Source: Thermoflexibacter sp.
GTDB lineage: Bacteria; Bacteroidota; Bacteroidia; Cytophagales; Thermoflexibacteraceae
Assembly: GCA_025455345.1 (NCBI GenBank)
Contig: JALOMS010000127.1
Span: 1-9,854, forward strand
DNA: 9,854 nt
Direction: 5' to 3'
The first letter of the stretch is position 1, and each line of letters opens with the position of its first letter. The position numbers were made by a program, and so were the translations under genes. Of this stretch, positions 6,039-9,854 are shown in pieces. The notes under the pieces are model-generated. The model ran no database searches, was not told where the DNA came from, and saw only the letters and a program-made list of their open reading frames with translations.

Positions 6039-7133
6039 TTACATAAAAATATTCATCAATCCATCAGCTACTTCAAAGCTACCAAAGAATAGACCTGCCC
6101 CAAAAGTGATGTTTCTTTTGCTGACATTCTCCAGTACAAATGGGAAAGAACTAACAGCTACAATGCTAAAAGAAATAGCGAAAAATATACAAGCGGCTAT
6201 GGTAAGCACTTGGATTTCAGAGGCGAAGATTGCAGTGATAAAACTAAATGCGAATCCCAACCCTATCATCAATGACCGCTTTACACCTATTTTTTGGACA
6301 TAGTTACTTACAGGAATCGCACATAATGCACTAATAGCCAAGATAATAGAAGCATATTGCTTACCTTCCAAACTCTTAGAAGCAAAGATACTGACCTTCT
6401 CCTCCAATAAAGAAGGAAAAATATTCATCAGTATTGCATTTGCCAAGCCAAAAGCAAGCCCGACAATGATAATTTTTGCGAAATGGTCTTCGTTGTAGTT
6501 GTCGTCATTGGACGAATCGCGAGAGAGTTGTACATTTTTGGTCGTATGTTTGAAATACCAACCAGAAATTACTAATAATACGCCCCCCAAGACAAAAGTA
6601 AGAGATGCTCCTATGGAATCTACGATATAGACGACCACAGGCTCTAAGGCATACAAAAGTTCTGTAATCAATGTCAGTACAGACATTGCCAAAGGAAGCT
6701 GATGAGCTGGCGCAAATAATTCCAACATAGAATTAGCGGGACTATGAAAGATATTCATAGAAATTAGCCATATCACTATCATAAAAGGCAGAATAAGTTT
6801 GAGGCTTTCTACGGGATTGCCTGCCGTAGTAGCCGCTACCGCCATAAAAACCATAGCCGTTACGCTAATCCCTACGGTCATTACTACAAAGTGATTTCCA
6901 TTTTTGCGAATCATATAATCCCCTACTAAGCCCGCAATCGGAGGGATACAAACAAGAATAATCGCTTGAGCAATGGTCATAAAAAGCGCAAGGTCGCTCA
7001 CCTCAAATTTCTCCAAAATCTTGGGCTGGTAGTTGTGATAAGCTATCCAACTAATCACTACAGCCGCATTAAGCGCACCTAAGCTAAACAATTGTTGCCA
7101 GTTAATACTTCGATTTACCGCCAAAGTGGTCAT
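6039..7133 (-). CDS. MFS transporter, substrate unknown
   Basis: This 364-residue integral membrane protein has about 11-12 hydrophobic segments in two halves. They are separated by a polar, charged cytoplasmic loop (KHTTKNVQLSRDSSNDDNYN) after about residue 193, the usual Major Facilitator layout. A motif-A-like loop between helices 2 and 3 reads GLVGDYMIRKNG (68-79), and a related NYVQKIGVKRSLMIG occurs in the second half. The segment SPANSMLELFAPAHQLPLAM before helix 5 gives a loose resemblance to sugar-type MFS permeases, but the substrate is not inferable. At 364 residues it is a little short for the family. The frame extends to a TTG at 7175, but the ATG at 7133 (MTTLAVNRSINWQQL) puts a normal cytoplasmic tail before helix 1 and is preferred. 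Confidence 0.75.
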   Translation of the reverse strand: MTTLAVNRSINWQQLFSLGALNAAVVISWIAYHNYQPKILEKFEVSDLALFMTIAQAIILVCIPPIAGLVGDYMIRKNGNHFVVMTVGISVTAMVFMAVAATTAGNPVESLKLILPFMIVIWLISMNIFHSPANSMLELFAPAHQLPLAMSVLTLITELLYALEPVVVYIVDSIGASLTFVLGGVLLVISGWYFKHTTKNVQLSRDSSNDDNYNEDHFAKIIIVGLAFGLANAILMNIFPSLLEEKVSIFASKSLEGKQYASIILAISALCAIPVSNYVQKIGVKRSLMIGLGFAFSFITAIFASEIQVLTIAACIFFAISFSIVAVSSFPFVLENVSKRNITFGAGLFFGSFEVADGLMNIFM

Positions 7134-7357
7134 GTTATTCAAATGATTGTTAAAATATAAAGCAAAGAAAAACAAACAGTTAGGGGCGAATTTGCACTGC
7201 TCACGCCTTTAGTTTTGTAATATCAAATACAAAGTATAAATTTTTTTGATAAAATAAAAATACCTTGCATAAAACTTATCAAGAGAGAGCCTTTCCTTGA
7301 TGTTACAAATTTAAAAACGTTTTTTGTTCAATACATAGCCCAATCTTTGGTCATTTT

Positions 7358-8059
7358 TTATTCATTAGGACTTTTTAACCACAAAATATTTCCTTTATCG
7401 ATTCTTGAGCCAATCGTGAGGTTGTTCCATTTCAATAAATCATTGATTGGAATGTTATATGTTTGAGCAATAAAATAAAGATTTTCTCCGTACTGTACAG
7501 TGTGTTTGAAATCTTCGGGGATTGACCGCTTGCCTTTTTCTGCGGATTCTTCTGTGGAAGGTGATTGGGTTGGATTGACCAACCAAAGCCTATCTCCATA
7601 ATCCAATTTGCTATTTTCATCTAAGTTATTCCAAATCAAGAGATTATTGGGAGAAATGCCATATTTTTTTGCAATAAGGTAGGGATATTCACCATAGCTA
7701 ACTATGTGGATTTTATCTTCAGGAATCTTCGTGATATTTGCCTTTTGCTCTGCGCTTACCAAGTTTGTCGCATTGGTAGCGGTAGGGGGCGGCACTACTA
7801 TCAGCTTTTGCCCCTTGTCCAAAATTGTACTTTTACTGAGGTTATTCCATAGAAGCAAGTCATTCGCAGAAACATTGTACTTTTTAGCGATTGCGTATAG
7901 CGTTTCCCCATAACTTACTGTATGTGTGCTTATTATTATCGTATCTTTAGCACCAACGTTGGTACTATCTGCTGGCTTTGGCGTAGGTTCTTGGCTTTGG
8001 GCAATGGTAGTTGTCTGAATACAAAAGACAATAAAAAAAGGTAGCAATAAAGTTTTCAT
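7358..8059 (-). CDS. Exported protein with three LysM domains
   Basis: The 233-residue protein has a signal peptide (MKTLLLPFFIVFCIQTTTIAQ) and then almost nothing but three LysM domains at about 46-90, 118-162 and 186-230. Each starts with H-x-V-x-Y-G-E, has a central helix pair (AIAKKYNVSANDLLLWNNL and equivalents) and ends in L-D-x-G/I-D-K-G plus a hydrophobic strand. LysM domains bind GlcNAc-containing glycans, chiefly peptidoglycan, so a periplasmic location at the cell wall is expected. The linkers are Pro/Thr/Ser/Lys-rich. No peptidase, amidase or lytic transglycosylase domain is present and the protein ends directly after the third LysM. It may be an adaptor or wall-anchoring protein, or bind partners. 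No clear promoter is visible upstream. Confidence 0.9.
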   Translation of the reverse strand: MKTLLLPFFIVFCIQTTTIAQSQEPTPKPADSTNVGAKDTIIISTHTVSYGETLYAIAKKYNVSANDLLLWNNLSKSTILDKGQKLIVVPPPTATNATNLVSAEQKANITKIPEDKIHIVSYGEYPYLIAKKYGISPNNLLIWNNLDENSKLDYGDRLWLVNPTQSPSTEESAEKGKRSIPEDFKHTVQYGENLYFIAQTYNIPINDLLKWNNLTIGSRIDKGNILWLKSPNE

Positions 8060-8147
8060 CTTACTTGAACATAAGGATTAGAAATACAAGCAAAACCACA
8101 AAAATGGTATTTTTAAGAAGCAATAAAGAGGGTAAAGGGAAATATTA

Positions 8148-8174
8148 TAGACACTTTTGACTAAAAAGCGTCTA
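8148..8174. repeat. Small hairpin between the LysM and lipoprotein genes
   Basis: TAGACACTTTT (8148-8158) pairs with AAAAGCGTCTA (8164-8174) over 11 positions with one mismatch that is a G-T wobble on the minus strand. The loop is 5 bases. It lies in the leader region of the LysM gene, after the terminator at 8209-8244. No strong U-tract follows on either strand, so its role is open. Confidence 0.4.
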
Positions 8175-8208
8175 TTTATTACATCATCAAAAAAAGTACC
8201 AAGTTCCT

Positions 8209-8244
8209 AAAAAACCCGCAAGGTTTCTAAAACCTTGCAGGTTT
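8209..8244 (-). terminator. Rho-independent terminator after the lipoprotein gene
   Basis: On the minus strand AAACCTGCAAGGTTT (8244-8230) pairs with AAACCTTGCGGGTTT (8226-8212) around a 3-base loop, 14 of 15 Watson-Crick plus one G-T wobble. The transcript then continues TTTAGG, giving six T's in all after GGG. It begins 7 bases after the lipoprotein stop at 8252. It should end the transcript carrying the 8817-9407 and 8252-8779 genes. Confidence 0.8.
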
Positions 8245-8251
8245 GTGTTTC

Positions 8252-8779
8252 TTATTTGATTTCTACCGTAGCGTCATTGAACTCACCACTAAAATTTACT
8301 AATTTGTCTTCTAAACCACCGCAGAGTTTTGCGGTAAATTTGAGACTAATCTTCTTTGCACTTGCATCAAATTTGGTAATTTCCAAAATTTCCTCTCGCT
8401 TTTGGCTTGGGTCGCAACTACCACCATAGACAACTCCAATACCATTTTCTTGAGTAATATATTGAAAACCAACATCATCAAGAGCAATGAAGTCATACCT
8501 TCCTACTACACTGTTATTGATTTTGCTGTTGGAGGCTATCACCAATGAGGCAGGTGGATTGCTTGTATTAGTTGCTCCGACAGCAAGAGCGTATCTATTC
8601 CCATCTCTGACCAAAACAATGGTCAATGTACTAAAATTCACTACTTTCCCATCAATGTTTACCTTCACATTGCTATTGCCCGTAGAGGTAGGCGTAGGGT
8701 CGTTAGATGAACTTTTGTTGCAAGAAAGAACTAAAAAAAGCACACTAAAAAATAATAAGTTTTTAAATACAATTTTCAT
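8252..8779 (-). CDS. Small lipoprotein of unknown function
   Basis: The 175-residue product begins with a type II signal (MKIVFKNLLFFSVLFLVLSC, lipid Cys at 20) and a Ser/Asn/Pro/Thr linker (NKSSSNDPTPTST). The mature domain is all-beta in appearance: VKVNIDGKVVNFSTLTIV, RYALAVGAT, SLVIAS, VGRYDFIAL, an internal ILEITKFDASAKKISLKFTA, and a closing strand VNFSGEFNDATVEI. This order, especially the late KISLKF and SGEF strands, resembles the small beta-sandwich lipoproteins common in Bacteroidota (DUF6252-like), which I offer as an inference only. Two more cysteines (122, 153) could form a disulfide. It starts 37 bases after the gene at 8817-9407 and ends at a strong terminator, so the two are probably one operon. 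Confidence 0.75.
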   Translation of the reverse strand: MKIVFKNLLFFSVLFLVLSCNKSSSNDPTPTSTGNSNVKVNIDGKVVNFSTLTIVLVRDGNRYALAVGATNTSNPPASLVIASNSKINNSVVGRYDFIALDDVGFQYITQENGIGVVYGGSCDPSQKREEILEITKFDASAKKISLKFTAKLCGGLEDKLVNFSGEFNDATVEIK

Positions 8780-8816
8780 AGTTTTTGAAGTTTTAGAGTT
8801 GAGAAAAATGATTAAA

Positions 8817-9407
8817 TTACCTCCTTAAATACCAGCCAATGCTTACTCCTGCTGTGCCTTGGGCATTACCAAGAACGAGGTAATCAGGTTTGAGAGAAAA
8901 GTTATGTTGACTTGTCAATTTCATGCCTTCATTATATTTTTTTACACCCTCTAATAAGTTGTTATAACTCGACCTTGTGATAAGGACTCCTCCCCAGCCT
9001 ACAGCCAAACCTCCTATTGCACTGCCTACTGCAAGTCCAGTGTTGCCTTCATATACAGCAAAGATTGTAGTTACAAACCCGCTAAATAAGCCCAAAATGC
9101 AAACAGTTAGTCCTCCTGCTTTTTTTAATTTGAACTTATTGAATTCTTTTTTGGCGGCTTTGACTTGTTTAAAATATGGTGCAATAGAAGAAGCAAATAC
9201 ATATATTTTTTCTCCATTGTCAATATTGAACATTAGCTTTTTAGTTTTTAACTCTCTTGTGTAAGAAAATTTACTTGTATGGTCTGGGTCGCGTAATTGA
9301 GTGATTATTACATTACAAAGAAAAAACTTCATTTTCCCTTCTGCAACAACAGTATCACAGACCTCTGTTTCATCTTGTGTCTGCCCAAAAACCTGATTCA
9401 CACTCAA
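8817..9407 (-). CDS. Exported two-helix membrane protein, out of frame with its ATG
   Basis: The frame from TTG 9407 encodes 196 residues, but its first nine (LSVNQVFGQ, with the TTG read as Leu) are plainly the end of a signal peptide. The real start should be the ATG at 9529, which is 122 bases upstream and thus out of frame because of a 14-base tandem repeat. Without the repeat the N-terminus would read MKKNILIFLSVNQVFGQ. The mature part has a polar domain (about 10-95) with YTRELKTKKLMFNIDNG, two hydrophobic, Gly-rich helices (98-118 and 124-143), then SSYNNLLEGVKKYNEG and a strand-like end (GVSIGWYLRR). The family is not recognised; the ending recalls Bacteroidota membrane proteins of unknown role. 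As sequenced, expression needs a repeat change, slippage or the TTG start, so the gene may be in an OFF state. Confidence 0.7.
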   Translation of the reverse strand: MSVNQVFGQTQDETEVCDTVVAEGKMKFFLCNVIITQLRDPDHTSKFSYTRELKTKKLMFNIDNGEKIYVFASSIAPYFKQVKAAKKEFNKFKLKKAGGLTVCILGLFSGFVTTIFAVYEGNTGLAVGSAIGGLAVGWGGVLITRSSYNNLLEGVKKYNEGMKLTSQHNFSLKPDYLVLGNAQGTAGVSIGWYLRR

Positions 9408-9412
9408 AAAAA

Positions 9413-9529
9413 TTAAAAATTGGAATAGGAAAATTGGAATAAGAAAATTGGAATAAGAAAATTGGAATAAGAAAATTGGAATAAGAAAATTGGAATAAGA
9501 AAATTGGAATAAGAAATGTTTTTTTTCAT
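9413..9529 (-). CDS. Truncated OFF-state reading frame from the true ATG
   Basis: From ATG 9529 the frame reads MKKNI, then repeated SYSNF-LIPI-FLFQF blocks, and stops at TAA 9415-9413 after 38 residues. It is the signal-peptide start of the 8817-9407 gene read through seven 14-base repeats into the wrong frame. The 38-residue hydrophobic product is probably an accident of the repeat number and not a separate protein. Confidence 0.55.
   Translation of the reverse strand: MKKNISYSNFLIPIFLFQFSYSNFLIPIFLFQFSYSNF
9419..9516. repeat. Seven tandem copies of a 14-base unit
   Basis: The unit is ATTGGAATAAGAAA on the plus strand (TTTCTTATTCCAAT on the minus). Six copies (9433-9516) are identical; the first (9419-9432) differs by one base (AATAGG for AATAAG). 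There are no spacers. As 14 is not a multiple of three, each gain or loss of a copy shifts the frame of the minus-strand gene that runs through it. The near identity of copies points to recent expansion by slippage. Confidence 0.95.
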
Positions 9530-9672
9530 AGTTTTAAAAAATTTAGTGAAAAATATTTTATAAAAATGTTAAAAGCAAGAAAGATAAAATTTTTGAGAAG
9601 ATGAAAAATTACTTGTTAATTTTTGAATAATAATTTGTAAATCATCAACAAATTCCAAACGCTATTCGCTTT

Positions 9673-9689
9673 GTGGAAAAATTTTCCAC
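9673..9689. repeat. 17-base palindrome
   Basis: GTGGAAAA and TTTTCCAC flank a single central base. It lies about 145 bases upstream of the ATG at 9529, between the unassigned gene at the window end and the phase-variable gene. It could be an operator; the tiny loop makes it a poor terminator. Confidence 0.4.
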
Positions 9690-9700
9690 GTTGCTTTTTT

Positions 9701-9753
9701 ACCACTAAGGCACGAAGACACAGAGATTATCAAAATCTTCGTGCCTGCGTGGT
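9701..9753. repeat. REP-like inverted repeat
   Basis: Arms 9701-9718 (ACCACTAAGGCACGAAGA) and 9736-9753 pair at 16 of 18 positions around a 17-base loop. The core AGGCACGAAGA with ACCAC resembles a palindromic intergenic sequence that I recall from many environmental bacterial genomes. No T-run follows it on the minus strand, so it is not a standard terminator for the gene at 9770-9854. Confidence 0.6.
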
Positions 9754-9769
9754 GATTAGAAAATAAGAC

Positions 9770-9854
9770 TTACAAGCCAAATCCACCCTCTTCCAACTGC
9801 TCTTTCAGGTTGCCCATCGTATTTCCTAAGACTGTACCTTTCAGCATATTGGAG
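9770..9854 (-). CDS. C-terminal end of an unassigned protein
   Basis: Only the last 27 codons and the stop (TAA at 9772-9770) lie in the window. The visible end contains NMLKGTVLGNTMGNLKEQLE followed by EGGFGL. It reads as a charged helix plus a Gly-rich tail and is coding-like in composition compared with the flanking DNA. I do not recognise the family. Competing frames in this stretch are less plausible, but the call rests on few residues. Confidence 0.5.
   Translation of the reverse strand, partial: SNMLKGTVLGNTMGNLKEQLEEGGFGL

Noticed and set aside
7134..7175. TTG start for the MFS gene at 7175
   Set aside because: It needs a rare start codon and adds 14 residues before MTTLAVN. The ATG at 7133 gives a normal N-terminal tail.
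8820..8826. AAGGAGG on the minus strand, a perfect Shine-Dalgarno core upstream of the lipoprotein gene
   Set aside because: It is about 40 bases before the ATG at 8779 and is simply the end of the preceding gene (Leu-Arg-Arg-stop). Other genes here do not use Shine-Dalgarno sites.
8487..8828. 113-codon plus-strand ORF over the lipoprotein gene
   Set aside because: It is the reverse of the lipoprotein's signal and beta domain. The hydrophobic pattern arises from reading that gene backwards.
9419..9516. Tandem repeat read as plasmid iterons for the Rep-like protein or as a CRISPR array
   Set aside because: The units have no spacers, so it is not CRISPR. They lie almost 6 kb from the Rep-like gene and inside a signal-peptide coding region, with frame consequences that fit phase variation better.

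Overview
The window looks like chromosomal DNA of a Bacteroidota bacterium, probably of the Cytophagales or a relative. It is AT-rich and the genes lack Shine-Dalgarno sequences. Three upstream regions carry the Bacteroidota -7 box TAnnTTTG, one of them with a full TTTG-N19-TAnnTTTG promoter. There are several lipoproteins and Sec-exported proteins with short MKK-type signals, a VCBS/FG-GAP protein and a DinB-fold protein. Genus cannot be set from the sequence alone.

Layout. Positions 1-164 hold the start of a flavin/NAD-binding oxidoreductase (minus strand). Upstream of it are a rho-independent terminator and a tiny 39-residue membrane-protein gene (268-387, minus). After a 370-base region without a convincing gene come a GlpF-type aquaglyceroporin (758-1462, plus) and, converging on it with a 9-base overlap, a VCBS/FG-GAP exported protein (1454-2632, minus). 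The latter probably shares a transcript with a Rep_3-like plasmid replication initiator homologue (2657-3727, minus). Divergent from that are two plus-strand envelope genes: a lipoprotein (3847-4518) and a small exported protein (4688-5164). A 306-base region of hairpins separates them from a minus-strand series: DinB-fold protein (5471-5956), MFS transporter (6039-7133), three-LysM exported protein (7358-8059), lipoprotein (8252-8779) and an exported two-helix membrane protein (8817-9407). The last 85 bases hold the C-terminus of an unassigned minus-strand gene.

Most genes concern the envelope: permeases, lipoproteins, a peptidoglycan-binding LysM protein and secreted proteins of unknown role. 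They do not form one obvious pathway.

The most striking feature is at 9413-9529. Seven tandem copies of a 14-base unit sit inside the signal-peptide coding region of the 8817-9407 gene. They put the only good ATG (9529) out of frame with the body of the gene. Removing all copies gives a perfect short signal peptide, and 3, 6 or 9 copies also restore the frame, while 7 copies, as here, give a 38-codon dead end. An A8 tract right after the ATG is a second possible frame switch. This has the form of a phase-variable (contingency) locus. Other items worth a look are the 39-residue membrane ORF with its own terminator, a perfect 11-bp inverted repeat that brackets the DinB gene's promoter, and the orphan Rep-like initiator with no visible iterons.
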